Below are positions 32,062 through 45,666 of a DNA stretch of 64,000 nt, in pieces. The position numbers were made by a program, and so were the translations under genes. Each line of letters begins with the position of its first letter. The stretch's first letter is position 1. The notes under the pieces are model-generated. The model was not told the origin of the DNA, did no database searches, and worked only from the letters and a program-made list of their open reading frames with translations. Source of the DNA: Rhipidocladum racemiflorum (taxonomy: Eukaryota; Streptophyta; Magnoliopsida; Poales; Poaceae); NCBI GenBank assembly GCA_036346355.1, contig CM070581.1, positions 8,866,001 to 8,930,000 on the forward strand, written 5' to 3'.

Positions 32062-33509
32062 TGAGGTTACCCAAGATCATCTTGACCATCAAAACCCTAC
32101 GAGCAAGTCCAAGATCAAGATTTTGGTTTTTGTTTGGTTTTGATGCACTCTCCTTTCAAATAGAAAAAGGTCAGAACTTTGACATCAATCATTGTGATTG
32201 AAGGTTGGAATAAGTTTCTGACCTCCATAAGAAGGTGCATACAAAATTTTATGGGATTTGGATAAGTCGATCAAAAGATACATTGATTTTAGTTCAAAAA
32301 TCATGTTGTTCTCCTGTCTGCCTAAGAAATCCGGCACTACCGCCCTTAAGGAGCGGTTGTACCGCACATCCGGCACTACCGCCCTCTTGTAGTGTCGATA
32401 GTGTCGCCCTCAATCTAAGTTGGTTGATCTTGCAAATTCTTAAAGTGTTTGTTTCTTAGTTGGCATTAACTTGTCTAGTAGGTGGAAAAACTTTTATTTG
32501 GGATCATTCATCCCCCTCTGATCGTCATTTCGGTCTTTCATCTACCACACGTATTAAGAATTTTACGAAGGCTAAATATACACATGTATTTAATAGATAA
32601 TACACCATTTAAGCACTCACGTAAGAAATACTTATATCGAAAGAAATGACTTTACATATGTGCTTAATAATAGGACTATATTCTCTATTTAAACACTCAT
32701 GTATAGATATTTTGTATTGTACTTACCATGATTCATGGCCAACCCGAAGCCATGTGAGCCCAGTAGGCCCTTGAGGCCTTAAGAGAGCGAGATGGCTGAA
32801 ACAAATCCAAGCCTACTAGACTTATATTGTTCAAAAGAAAAGGTGTGCCCATTTAATATCTCGAGGCCTGGCATTTCCTAGCCCATATAAAGGAGCGATG
32901 CTGGCACCGATCAAGCGTAGTACTCGTATCATTTTGGTCTCGCACTACTGCCGGAGCTACGGACACTCCAACCAAAACCGTATACAAATTTTTTTGTAGT
33001 GGACTAGTCTTTTTGCCTGCTTGGAGTGCTGGACCAGAATTCTTCGTGAAACAGATATATTCTTGGTGCAACCACCGATCCGATAGAATTGATGCCATCT
33101 CAATATGCGGTTGATTGTGTCAACTAGATGGGATGGCAGCGCTGGAAGGTCCCACTTCTTGTGTGAGAAAGCAATGCAGTGTGTTTGCATGTGCTGCTGT
33201 GCGATCAGTCACTGATTCAAGCAATGCACTATACCATGTTTCGACACGCATCTTTTTTTTAAAAAAAAAGCTGTATAAATATTAAAACATGAATGAAGTG
33301 TAGATAGTGATTATTTACCCCCCGCTTATTTCAAGATTCATGCAGCTTATATTGTGGGGACTACATAAAAGCATATCTCTTTGACATTTCGACCGTAAGA
33401 TACGGGTGTCACACATTAGCAGTAGTGCAATACTGAGATTGGGAAATGGTGTGCTTATTACAGCTCTTTTATTGTGCACTAAATTCAATATAGGCTATTA
33501 ATTTTTTTT

Positions 33510-33653
33510 CGATGCAATAGATTAGATTAGCTAGTATTTATTTATACTTTCTCCCGTAGCAGAATAGTATAGAAATACACTCAGCAAATTAATAACTAGA
33601 TCTGATTTTTACTACCCACCATGTACTGCAATAGTACATTGTAAAATTTCTCT
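33510..33653 (-). repeat. MITE-like repeat, copy in minus orientation
   Basis: It is the inverse of 34788-34931. Shared landmarks include agattagctag, atttatttatac, tagaaata and acattgta.aaaattt. About 75-80% similar by eye. Confidence 0.6.
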
Positions 33654-34485
33654 CATGCAAAGTTTATTACGCCCGCATTTGCCTTTGCAAACGGATGGTC
33701 CAAGCGTACGTTTCTTTTCGGCACTCTGGGGGAATCAGCATGTCCGAAGCATCCAATTGGAATGTCAACTCATCAACTAGAAACTCTGACTTAAAAACCT
33801 GTTCACAAGACAGTTCCAGTGTTTCCACAGAAGTAGAAGATAGGCATTAGATCCTCCTTCGTTAGCAGAATGATCTTGGAATGGCTAGCCGAAAAGATCG
33901 AATCTTGCATTTTCCCCGGCCTTTTTATCAGAAAAGGACGGGATGCCACCACTTTGTGGTAGTCGCTAAAGCAGTGAAGTGGTCTATCTCCTCTGATTAC
34001 CGGCGGGCGGCATCAAATTCAGGGACCAACAAGCTTTAGTGGTGGCATCACAATATCACGTACTATGTAGGTTGGTATGTGAACTATCATTAATTGGCGT
34101 GGCTTGGCGTCACGTACACCTCGGGTTCCACTCTAGGAACCAGCCGCCCATCTTGTTCACCAATTCTGGATGGGTTTTGATAAGTTTCATCCGGATGTTT
34201 TCTTTAGTAACCATCATTCAAATTCTTGACTATTGGATCTGCTTTCAGATCGATGCACGTCCCCCTGAATTCGAGGTGAGTTGATGCTACGGATGTGTCT
34301 TTTGATCATACGGTTCAAAGTTTGGATGATTTTTAGGACAAAAACATCCGGATGATACCTATACACTCCCATTCTAGATATGCATCCCAACGAAGCCATG
34401 GACAGATGCACTGTAGTAGCTGGCCATTACATGTGCATGCGCGCAGGACAGTAGGACATCTCTTTTGCTCTGGCTGACAGCACGT

Positions 34486-34786
34486 TCCATTCACTTAAAC
34501 AGACGTACGCTAGGCAACAGACATTGATCGTTTGCAGTGCATGATTTGTCTGCATTTGAGTAAGCCCGACCTCTCAGATGATTTCTGATGGTGCTCGCCT
34601 GTACAGTTGAATCAGCTGCTTCCTCGTCCTCTGTAAGTATTCCATGAGGTAGCTTCTGATCGCGTGTCGGTGTCGGTGAGCTCGCCGTTCCGTACCCTCC
34701 GTTTGAGATGCGCTGGTGTCATTCACTAACCGACGCTAGGCAACGGACATCGATCGTTCGCGGTGGATGATTTGTCTGCATTTGAA
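34486..34786. repeat. Diverged ~70-bp direct repeat, period ~229 bp
   Basis: Copies at 34486-34560 and 34716-34786 share gctaggcaac.gacat.gatcg and atgatttgtctgcatttga. Copies differ at about 10 sites. No coding role is evident. Confidence 0.7.
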
Positions 34787-34787
34787 T

Positions 34788-34931
34788 AGGGAAATTTTAC
34801 GGTACATTGTACTGGTAGTATACAGTGGATAGTAGAAATCGGATGTAGCCGTTGATTTGTTAAGAGTATTTCTACTACTCTACTGCCCGAAGAAGTATAA
34901 ATAAATTCTAGCTAATCTGATATATTGGATC
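34788..34931 (+). repeat. MITE-like repeat, copy in plus orientation
   Basis: Partner of 33510-33653. It starts near gggaaattttacggtacatt and ends near gatatattggatcg. Immediately downstream lies a stretch resembling the arm of the inverted repeat at 26253-26383. Confidence 0.6.
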
Positions 34932-36720
34932 GAAAAGAATGAATGAACGGTTCGTATTATAAATTTAGTATCACTATACGTACGTCTTCTCTCAACACCG
35001 TAGCACATATGCAATTCAGTCCCTCGGAGGCTCAGAGATCGGCAGTTAAAGTCTGGCTTAAAGCGGCGGCGGCCAAGCCTGCCGTGCCCCCTCCTCTTTG
35101 CTGTCAGCCGGAGGTTGATTACCTCTCCCAGTCTCCATCAGCTCATGATCCTCACTGATCACTCCGCCACTCGCGTGCTCGCCTGCGTAAATATGCAGCA
35201 TCACCTGGAGGCGCTGTGCGTGTTCGACAAGTCATGGAGCAGTAGGGGCATCTCCCATTCGGCCGGCGGGGGACTAAAGTCTGAAGGTTTCTAATCCTAG
35301 TATCCTACCATGTATTCTTGTTGATAAAGTCAGTTCACTTCAGTCAGGTATTGTTAGGAGTTGGGTTCGATTCAGAGTTCAAGCTTCAGGTTGTCAAGGT
35401 AAGTTAGTTTTTCGGATGGTGAACAGTAAACAGCTCGGATATCACTAAGAGTCTTGTTAAAGTAGAGTAAGTAGTTCGGTTGGTCTCTAGTTTATCTGCA
35501 ATCTTTGGTCTTCTCTGTTCTTCTCCGAAGAATAGCATCAGCCTCAGGCATCCATCTCGTGAATTAAATGTCTCGGCTAACAAAGTCTCCCATGGTGGGG
35601 CTTGCAGCGGGCAGGGCATCGACAGCGCGCACTGTCCGGATAAGGCTCCGGGGAAAAGGTTGGGCTCGGTTCAGCTCACCACCTAAGGCGGGCCTGATGG
35701 CGTCACGTAGCTGAGCGCAGCAGCCGCAGCCGTAGACCGAGGCCTGCACGCAGCGGGCGGCTGCGCAGGGTCCCCCGGCCGTCCGTACGGCCGGACCGAC
35801 CCACGCATCACTCATAGCCGGTCCGGTCGACCGAAGCTCGCCAGAAGATTCAAGACGCCGCGCGCGCGCGCGCGAGATGCCGGGAGATCGCCGCGCCGAG
35901 GGAGTGGCGTCTCGACACTTGGCCCCTGCACCCCTCCTATCGGGCTAGGGCGCGTAGGCTCCTACTAGGACGTGGTACGACGTCGCTCGCGCTGGCGCGG
36001 GGCTGCGCGCAGGTGCAGGCTTTTCCGCTCCCCTGCCCGGCCGCTTTGTGTCGCCTCGCGGCCTTATCCCTGTGGAGAAACGGGCGCCCCAGCGCGCGGG
36101 GTCCATGATGGCTGTTCCTATCTTTGGATCGGCCTCTTTTGTGCATGTTCCTATCTTTACACAAATAATAGTGTTTTCATCCAACATATAAAACGAATTT
36201 TTTGCATAGGCAAATCCAGGTTAATTTCATGAAAATATAGGGGAAAAAAGAGAGAAAAGTATTTACCTTTTCTTGGAGTTAGTAATATCGAAGGATGCAA
36301 CAGTCGAACGTGTATGCTGTGCACTCAAAGTGAGCGGTTAGCGAGGATCATGGCGTGCAGTCGAGCTCGGCGGTTGTAGAAGTAGCTGATGGCTTTGGAG
36401 AGTGTGTTGGCATGTTCGTTAAGGTTTCACCGCTAAAAGAATCACCCTAATTCAACAGTCTCTTCTTGTGTCAAGTGGCAGCCTCTCGCTCACACCACTT
36501 CCCACCTAATGGTATGACTGTTCATGATATGTTGTGATACGGATAACCATATCTGTTCCATACTAGACATGTGGTAGTACGGCAACGTTTTACATTCAGC
36601 AACTCACATACCGGCTCTTAATTGACTAGACGAGCTTTCACAACCCATGAAACCACCACACTAACATGTCTCGCCCAATCTAAATCATATTTTCAACTTC
36701 ATCATGATATGCCATAAAAG

Positions 36721-37658
36721 TAGGGGTGAAAACGGAACAGAAAGTTCCCGACCGTTCCGAAGAAAAACGGAAACGGAAGCTCTTTTTCAGAAACGGAAAC
36801 GAAAAATATCGGTACGGAAACGAAAACGGAAATTTTTTGTCAGAAACGGAAACTCCGTATAAGTGAAACCGGAAACTAAAAACGGAAACGGAAACGGAAA
36901 TTCCGTATAAGTGAAACCGGAAACTAAAAACGGAAACGGGCCGGAAAGGGAAATGGGCTTGGCCCAAAAATGAGAAGAGAGTTTATATTTATTTTCGAAT
37001 TAAAATAATATAATAAATACAAATGGTTTTATATAAAATACTAAATAGAGTTCAAAAATTCCACAAAAAATCTCAAAAATACTTTGGAATATTTTGAACC
37101 TAGAAAAATTATTTTCAGCATAATTTTTTTATAAATAAATTAATTTTATAAATCTAAAAAAAATGCAAAATAGTATTTATAAACTCCAGAAAATCCAAGA
37201 TAAATCTCAAAAAATCATAAATGAACATCGAATAATAATATGCAAATTTTAGGGTGCTAAACCTTTGTAATTGGTGGAGCAATAGGATATCAATGATAAG
37301 TATATGGATGAGGACATGATGATCTGATATGGGAGACAAATAATGTGCCATTAGCTGACAAACTTAAGAAAAATTTTCTAGTGATATCAGTGAACATAGC
37401 ACTATTCTTATGTCCACCTTAGAGGTGGAATGGGCTATATTGTTCTTGTGGTCATGTATATTGTAATTCTCTACTATGTTCTTGTGGAATTTTTCGCTTT
37501 CGTTTCCGTATCCGTTCCGTTCCGATTTCGTTTCCGTCACTATCCGTGTCTGTATCCGTTTTCAGGGTTTCCGATTTCGTTTCCGTTACTGGTAAAAAAT
37601 GTGGAAACGGAAACGGAACAGTCATTTACCGACCATTTCCGTACCGTTTTCATCCCTA
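36721..37658. mobile_element. hAT-like element, 938 bp
   Basis: Ends TAGGGGTGAAAACGG and the inverse of TAGGGATGAAAACGG are flanked by a perfect 8-bp duplication CATAAAAG (36713-36720 and 37659-37666). Subterminal DNA is saturated with GGAAACGG/CCGTTTCC copies on both sides. No transposase; the interior is AT-rich. It appears to sit within the outer minus-strand LTR. Confidence 0.9.
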
Positions 37659-37666
37659 CATAAAAG

Positions 37667-38619
37667 TTCATGGTACAACATTCAATAATGCTCAAAAGCA
37701 TAACTCTCAACGATCATCCAAACATAATTCTCAATTTCAGTAAAAATATCATTTGGCTCAAATTCCCAAAATAACCCAAATTCAGGTCTAAGCATGTCCT
37801 AACTGTTTTGATAATCATCATACATCATAAATATAACCTAGGGTTACAATGGTAAAAAGGATTCAATCATCAAGGGTGGCTTTAACAAGCATGGCATAAT
37901 TATTTGCTTTAAAACTGGGATTGAAATACATTTATAGAAACTATGCATACAATAATTTAAATTCAACAAAGTATTTCGCAAATTGGGTTCAACATGATCA
38001 ATGATGTGTAACTTGCCTTGAAAAACTCATTCCTCTGGTTTTGGACCTTGCTCTTGAGCCCATATGTTGCTCTCGCACACTCCCGTTGTTACAACGTCTA
38101 AGCGATTCGAGAAGAAATACAAATAAACACCAATAATAGAGAGCAAATGAACTCTAAAAATCAAATAAAATTCACCATTAAATAGAGCTTAATTTTACAA
38201 ATTTTTAGGCTCTGAAATCACCTCAATCGGAATTCGTATGAGTGAGAATGGAATTTTTTAAAGTTTAAATCACCTAGAGAGCAAATTGAATTTTTAAAAT
38301 TACTTTTATCATGAAAAATAATTTTTTGAACTACTTTACAACATCAGCAACCTAAATATTTTTTAAAATATTTTTTTATTTTTCTGACTTTCTCTCTCCT
38401 ACTGCTACAATACACTACAGTACTTCACGATTTACTGTACATAGTGAGAGCAACCGAGCCACTGCTGTATGCACAGGAGAGGGAAGCAACAAAAGAAATT
38501 ATCAAAGCAAAACAAGGCAAGAACAAAAATCAAACCGAGGGAAGCACCGTGAAGCTCTCGACGCGACGAACTCGATGATGGCTTCGGTTACTATGGGGAG
38601 GCAACGATGATGATGCAAT
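37667..38619 (-). mobile_element. Outer minus-strand chromovirus LTR, left part
   Basis: It follows, in order, the minus-strand solo LTR at 59372-62941: matching landmarks are taacctagg, aacttgccttg (38010; compare 60833), tcttgagcc, the aaataaaattcaccattaaatag block (38162; compare 60985) and attttacaaatttttag. The right part continues at 55876 after the inserted solo LTR. The left limit is uncertain and may extend to about 36500 across the hAT element. Confidence 0.6.
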
Positions 38620-38624
38620 CCCGC

Positions 38625-40998
38625 TGTAACATCATGAAATTTGTAATTAAGAATAATTAGAATTAATTAGGCTTAATTAAGTTTTAAGAGTGTTTAGTTG
38701 TGCTTTGAGTTGGTTTTTGGCTCTTAAATTTGGAGTTATTTGTTCTTGGAGTCTTTTGTCGTTTCGTTCGAGCCGTTTCGTTCGATTGTGGCCCGAAAAT
38801 TTGATTTTCGAGTCCAGTCAAAATCCCTTGAGAACATTAGTGAACCTAATTCTAAAATCTTCCTTTGTGGTCCCAAAATTTCTTTCCATGAATTCCGAAG
38901 ATTAGAGAAGAAATTGTGAAGAGATGCGGAGTCCTGCTGCAAGGGCGGCAGTACCGCCGGTCTGAGGCCGGTACTGCCGGCCGGGCGGCACTACCGCTCG
39001 AGGGGAGCGGTACTGTCGGCCGTGCGGTCGAGGCAGGGGGCTGATGCCCTGTTTCTCGGTTGACCGACCACCTTAGCTCACTTCTCGATCCTTCCCCTCC
39101 TCCCTCAACCCCAGTAGCACCCCCTCATGCCCCTCACTCCCTCTCACACTCCCTTACTCGCTCTCCCTCTCCTAGGAGCTCTCTCCTCTCCCTCTCTCTC
39201 GGTTTCTCTCCCTCCCAACCGAGTTCTCCCTCGCCTCTTTTGTTCTTGGCTGGCTGGAGCTCGTGTGGAGCAAGAAGGAGTCAAGCCGAGGTGCTAGGAA
39301 GCTTCTTCAAGCCCTCAAGCAAACCCTCAAGTGGTGGTTTCCAAGTTGGACCCAAATCCCTGAGGTTGGTGCAAACCCTAGCTTCTTCCCTCTCCATTTG
39401 ATCCTTCTATTTCAATTTCTATTTCTAGAAGTTGGATTCTGAAGTGTTTCTCACGTTCATGGAACCCTAGCTAAGTCTCTCAACTAGTAGGAACAATTTC
39501 CGAGGTCAATCCGTTGAGTTTTGATCTCAAGACTATAGGTTATCCTTTTTCTATTTTCTCTTCTCGGTTATTCTAACCTTAGAAACCCTAGTGCGAGGTT
39601 AATCTTCGACTGTCTGAGTTGCTAGACCTAGGTTAAGTTCAGTAGAATTAGATAGCGCGATCGATTCGATCCGAAAATCTTAATCGGTTTCTTGTTGGAT
39701 TTATTCGCTTAAAAGTCATTTTTCCAAAATTTCGGAGTATCCTTTGAACCCTAGCTCCAGAAAGTCAAGAAAATGATTCTAGGGTATATCCAACGCTGTC
39801 GAAGTTCAATTCCCGCAAAAGAATTGAATTTGGGTTCAATTCAGAGTTGGAATTGAATTTGACACTAATTAGGGTTTTTGTGTTCGAAGAGTCCGATCGT
39901 CGTGCGAAGAGTTTCGTCACTGAGTTTTGGATCCTTAGTTCTAGTTTAGGTCGTGTGGAACCTTTCGTGCAAAAAGAATTAATATGCTAATTGCAAATCC
40001 TTCGTTTCGGTTCGATTTGCAAAAATGTGCTTTTTGTGCTTTTTGGAATATTATGGAGTTCCAAGGTTCCAAAAATCACCTGAATGTCCCATATTAACTC
40101 TTCGTGCCGCTAAATTTCCATTCTTGCGGAAAGTTTCGAATCGAAAGTCCTAATTCGAGTCTTGTCGGAATTATCCGCCAAAAGGGTCAAATTATGAGAT
40201 TTTGGAGTTTTCCGTGCATCTCCATATCTAAAAGCCAAGGAATTGACCTTAGGATATATCCGATGTCGTTGGAGTTCGATTCCCGCAAAAATAATCAAAT
40301 TTGGATTTGATTCGGGTCGAAAATCGAAACCTGGCGGTAATTAGGGCTATCGAGTTCGAAAAAGTGAAAATTAGGTCAAACGAACTCGAAACTTGGTGTG
40401 ACCTACATGGATGGGTCCCTGGCATCGCTAAGAACCCAACCGTGCAATCGCTTCGAAGTTTCGAACTCGTTTGCGCAAGATTCCATTTTGCGAAACCCTA
40501 ATTTCTCACTGCGACCGGCGCTACCGACGTTATAAGTCCGGTACTACCGCCCGAGTGGCCCTTCCGCACTTACAACACCGGTAGTTAATTTCCAGAGAAG
40601 CACCATTCTTGTTTCTCTGTGACTGGCACTACCGCCCCTCCAGGTCGGTACTGCCGAGAGGCCGGTACTACCGAAGTTTAGCCGCCGGTAGCTTATTTCC
40701 AGAGAAGCACCCGAGTTGGTCCTCTGTGGCCGGTACAACTGGGCCCTTCGGCCGGTACTGCCGGGCATGTGGGGGCGGTACTACCAGACCCTTGCCGCCG
40801 GTACTGCCGACCTCACTGACCAAATTAGGTCGTTTTATTTCCTTTTTCTCCGTTGCTTCTCGGTTTCGCTTGGTTCTTGTTTTTGCTTCCTAATTGCCCT
40901 TTTGGATTTGTGTTTGATTGTTTCATTGTCTTCCTTTTGCCGTTTGCGTGTGTAGACGATGTTGCGTTGAAGGACGTTGGGGAGGAGTCCGACCACGT
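38625..40998 (+). mobile_element. Old solo LTR of chromovirus type, left part
   Basis: It starts TGTAACATCATGAAATTTG, preceded by CCCGC (38620-38624). It continues after the nested full-length element at 53602-55870, where it ends ...CACA followed by CCCAC (55871-55875), a 5-bp duplication with one mismatch. Joined length is about 4.6 kb, long even for Tekay/Del LTRs. It carries two clusters of CGGTACTRCCG-like motifs (38941-39030 and 40508-40812). ORFs here are low-complexity. Confidence 0.7.
40508..40812. repeat. CGGTACTRCCG motif cluster with ~106-114 bp tandem period
   Basis: About ten copies of a near-palindromic core (ccggtactaccg, cggtactgccg and variants) occur here. They are embedded in two to three diverged tandem units that also share tttccagagaagcacc (starts near 40578, 40684 and 40798). 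A smaller cluster occurs at 38941-39030 and a related pair at 32332-32386. Confidence 0.75.
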
Positions 40999-43900
40999 TG
41001 TAACATCCCAAAATTTTGCTTTTCTTAAATTCATGTGTGATTTGACACTTTGGTGAATTTTTGGAATTTTCTGGAATTTATTTGGGTTTATTTGGAATTT
41101 ATTTGAATTTATTCCATTTTGAAATAATTAAAGAATTTAATTTTGCAAATAAAATTTTGTTGGAAATATTTTATTCGAGTCCAAAATGATCCAAAATATT
41201 TTCCAGAATTTTTCTGGAATTTTTCTGAGTCATTTGCTATTTTTAATGAATTAAATGAATTACTGGGAATTATTTTAAATATTAATTCGCTGGAAAAGGA
41301 CCGACCGGTCGGTTACTATTCCTCGGGTCCGAGTCGGACTCGAGTCCGACCCGAACCCAGAAAGCCCTTTTGATTCGGTCGAACCGCGTCAGCCGAACCC
41401 AACTCTAACCCTGGACCACGGCCGTTGGATCTTGATCCAACGGCCGCGGCGCGTCTTGCCAGCGTCAGCGAGCATGTGGACCGTCCGATGCGGGACACGT
41501 GGGACGGCATCCGGCCGCCGTCCTCATCCGAATCCGAGCCGGTGATCTCCGCCAGTGGCCAAAGCGGGACACGGTTAGGGCTTCGGTTTCAGCGCAAACG
41601 CCGGGCTATTTAATGCCCGAGCAGCCCCGAGGTTCGCCCTTGCCTGCGCACAACTTGCCCTACCGCCACCTCTGCCTGCGTCTCGCCGTGCCCGCGATTC
41701 CTCGCCGGTTGCTTTGCGCCACGCTGGTTTTGGTCACTCATCGCTGGCCGAGCCACCTCCGCCGCACCCAAGTCCCGATTCGTGATCCCTGACCGAGACG
41801 CACCGACTCGACCTCTCTCCTTCGCCGGATCTACTCGTTGCGCCGTCCGTGTCGCCGTCCTCAAGTCCGGCCAGACCTCACAACCAGCGCCGCCCGCGAC
41901 ACGCTGGCTTGTCGCCGCTCGATCACCATCCGACGATCACGGTGAGTCCACGTTTCCACGAGGCTTTAGAAGACCAGGTTGGATCTAGACCGCTGGATCA
42001 AGATCCAACGCCCACGATCGCCACGTGTTGGAAAGCTGCGTTAACCTAGGGTAGATCTAGACCGTTGGATCTAGATCTAACGGCCGTGATCATGCCACGT
42101 AGCCACCGCCGCCGCGCGTTGAGTCATCGACAGGCCGGGCCGCGTACAATGCCCGGTACCTGGCAGGCGTGATCGCGTGTCACCGACATGCGGGCCGCAT
42201 GTCGATTCTCGCCCAGAGAGCCTCACCGCGTACGTGACCCACTAACGCAGGTGGGACCGCGTGTCAGCCTCTCAGAGCCGTAGGCGCGTCCACCATGGGC
42301 CGGGGCGTCACCGTGGACCCGATCCATGGACCGAGACACGTGGCGAGACCGGAGCATGCCACGTGGCATGATGACGCCATGATGACGCCATCGTGGAGAC
42401 CGTTCTCTTGGCGTCGACGCCAGGTCACCGTGGACCAATCACAGGTGACACGTGTCATTGCCGACGCAATAATTAATTTCCAAAAGAAAATGATTTATTA
42501 ATTCAAATAATGATTTCAAATTTAGATTCAAACTTCAAACGCTTATAACTTTTATGCTTCAACTCCGATTTGAGCGATTCAAATTTCTAAATTTGTATAA
42601 AATTGAGATCTACCTAAATATGAATTTTATTTAATTTTTGGACTAAAGTTTTTCTCTGTAAAATTATTTAATTGATTATTTAAACTTTAAATAATCATAA
42701 CTTTTATGCTTTTAACTCCAAATTTGATTTATTCCAGTTTCTAAAAATCCAGAAAATTATGTTCTCTCTGTTTATGGATTTTATTTGGAGTTTTGGGATC
42801 TTTTGCCTATTGTTTATTTGTGTATTTGCTATTTGCACGCTTTTACGAGTAGACGTTGAAGTGGGAGGGATTCGAAGGAGAAGTATTGACTCAGATCCAA
42901 CTCAAGACCAAGAGCAAGTGCTTTTTGAAGGCAAGTTGTGCTTTGACCATATTGATCCTATTTCAAATCTATTTTGATTTAAACTATTGCATGCTAGTTC
43001 AATTAGAAAGATACTTTGTTTTAAACATGGGGTTAGATAAATACCAATTTGCTATATGACACCTTGATTACTTAAGTATGTGCCATGACCTTTGTCACCC
43101 TAGTTGTGGTTTACTAGTTGGACATTACTAAATTGCCAACATGGGTTTAGATCGTTGTAGTATCTTTGCTTGGAGCACACTTTCGTGCTCATGACATGAT
43201 TTTTGGACAATCAAATGCTAATATTGACTTAATGATATATTGAACCTGTTTTGGAAAAGTATCATGTGATGTTGATGGCACGTGGTGCATGGTAATCAAC
43301 CTGGGTTTGATAAACAGCTTTCGGCCAGGGCATGTGGCAAGAGTAATCAGTGGGCCAGTGTGGCATTGGGAGTGTTGATTTGGTTTTTCGGGTAGTCTTG
43401 CCCTGGTCACTCTAAGGACTTAACCTTGCAAGCCTTTGAACTGGGTCATACTTGCAACCACATGGTCGAATGGGACGGCCCTAGTTGACTAAGTCGCTAA
43501 GGACTCACTTGTGGAGCCTCGGGTGTCGATTACACCGCTTGTGTGATTGTGCGGGGAGCGTATCGTGGCTGTGGCAGGTACCCATCTAACGGTGTGTTGG
43601 TCCCATACTTCGCCTTGGCTAAGGGAAGGGATGGTGTAGAGCACGTCTGGAGAGGACCACCTGTGTTGTTTGAGGCTTCAAAGGCTTTGTTACTGAACTC
43701 GCCTTTGTGGTGTTTGACTGTATCTTGTGGGTAAAGTGCATAACCTCTGCAGAGTGTAGAATCTATTTGAATAGCCGAGTCCACTGTGATCGACAATGCT
43801 CTGAATTACAAATCAAGGGTTAGATTTTCCAAAATAACTGGGTTTTGAAAAGATGGGTGGGTTTAACAAGGAAGATGATGGAAATATGGTTTAGGATGGG

Positions 43901-44461
43901 AAAAATGTTTATTAAACTTCTTGAAAAGTTATTTATGCTTTACTTATTTCTACTGCTTTCGAATCTACTTATATTACTTGTCAAAAGTCTGTTTCGCAAA
44001 TATACCCTGAGCTACTCCTTTGTACTAAGCCATGCATATAGTATATTAGCTTGCATTCTCAGGCATGACTTGTCGAGTACCAAGTACTCACCCTTGCCTC
44101 AACACAATACCGCTTGAAGAGGAGACTACGCCAGCTTTGAGGAGGAACTCCAAGAGGACCCGGCTACTTAGGGATGCGAGCCACCGATCGGTTGCTGTGG
44201 TATCTTTGGATGGCTCCACGAAGTTTATTTGATTTTCCGCTGCTATTGATTCTCTCTGAATAAGTTTCGCCCTACGAGGCATATATTTGTAACTTGGCCA
44301 TAAGGTCGAGTAACCAGTTTGGTTATTTAAATAAAGTACTTTGATAATATCGATTGGTATGATTGTGATATTTACCGATGTTAAGACTGTGTGCACTAGC
44401 TGCGTTCTGGACTAGTGCTGAATACACAGAGGGTCCGGATTTGCAAATTCGGGTCCCGACA
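40999..44461 (+). repeat. 5' LTR of the chromovirus
   Basis: Contains a GC-rich 5' half with CCGTTGGATC..GATCCAACGG palindromes (41420-41445, 41979-42012, 42061-42085), ACGT-core motifs near 42355-42400, and an AT-rich middle; ends GTCCCGACA. No coding function. Confidence 0.95.
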
Positions 44462-44465
44462 GAGG

Positions 44466-44477
44466 TGGTATCGAGCC
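44466..44477 (+). other. Primer-binding site of the chromovirus
   Basis: TGGTATCGAGCC starts 4 bp after the 5' LTR. The usual Met-tRNA site reads TGGTATCAGAGC, so this copy lacks the A of CAG, one of several anomalies of this type in the element. Confidence 0.85.
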
Positions 44478-45666
44478 ATACTTGATTTGTAGGCTCAACC
44501 CTAAGCTAGAATGGTCGTAGTGAGGATAAAACCTATTTTCTAAAGCTAAAAATTTGTGAAGACAAGAAATGACATCTCGACTTATCCCCTTCTCTCTTTT
44601 CTTGTCTCTTGCTGAAATTTTCCCTTACCTTGTCACAATTGAAAAATTCGAGTTCTTACTTAAAAGCACTCTTGTGACAGATGGAGGAAGAGTTCAACTA
44701 TGTTGATCTAGGAGTTGGTCACGCCATGGAACTTTGGCACATGCTACAAACTCTCGGAGATTTTGAGAAGCCCCAATACCAAGTGGAAGTGATCGCAAGC
44801 GAGATTGATCAAGGCTTGTGACGTGAGGATTGAGGTACCGTCAGAAGAGGGGCCTGTGCAATCGCCTCGATACACGTGACCGCTAGAAGATCTACAATGC
44901 GATGGGTATCCAAGAAGTTTCACGACGAGCAATGCGGCACATTACCAAGATCCACGCCAGAGAGTTGGAAAGCACGGTGTTCCGTTATCATCCGCAGCGA
45001 TAACCTTCTTGACCCGAAGGCGATTCAGATGAGAATGCCACGGTTACATACGCTTGGCACGATTCGTCGTCGCCAGGAAGATGTACTAGATAATACAAGC
45101 AAGGAGCTGTAAGGCCCGCAAGGAGATCACGGCGAGAGAAGAACAGATGGCGGGAAGCTCAAGAGTATGTGGCACACCTTCTACGAAGGATTGACGAGTT
45201 GGAGATGACTTTGTACGGACGCACTCCGAGCCAAGATTGAGCTACACGAGCCGCATCCAGAGGAGTCGGATCTCGATGAGGACATCGCTTCTTCGACTAC
45301 CACAGATGACATAGTCATTTGGACATGGCGATCGTTTCGCGCCTATATGCCGCAAAGACCGCATTCAGGCCGTGGAGGTTTTCTCGATGAGTGAGCTTAG
45401 GTTCTATAGTGAGACTCCTTCACGAGTCGCGTCATAAAATAAAGAGTCACCCTTCAGGCGTTAGACTCGAGTTAGTTCGATTTGGATTTGCTTTGTTTGT
45501 CGAAAGTGTGCAAGATGTGTTGCAAGGCCCTTAGGCATTGTAAGCAGCCATACCAAGTTATTAATAATAAAGATGGACCTTAAAGTTACCCTTTCGCCCC
45601 GCATAAGTTCCATATTACTTGTCTATTCTTGTTTCCCTCTCATCTCTAAACCTAGAGCAATCGACG

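Larger units (their letters stand above)
32062..36720. other. Gene-poor stretch with scattered repeat debris
   Basis: No ORF here resembles a known protein. Contents: a CCGGCACTACCGCCC motif pair (32332-32386), inverted MITE copies (33510-33653 and 34788-34931), a direct repeat (34486-34560 and 34716-34786), a CG dinucleotide run near 35857-35873 and a GC-rich block (35620-36080). DNA at 36500-36720 may belong to the outer minus-strand LTR. Confidence 0.5.
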
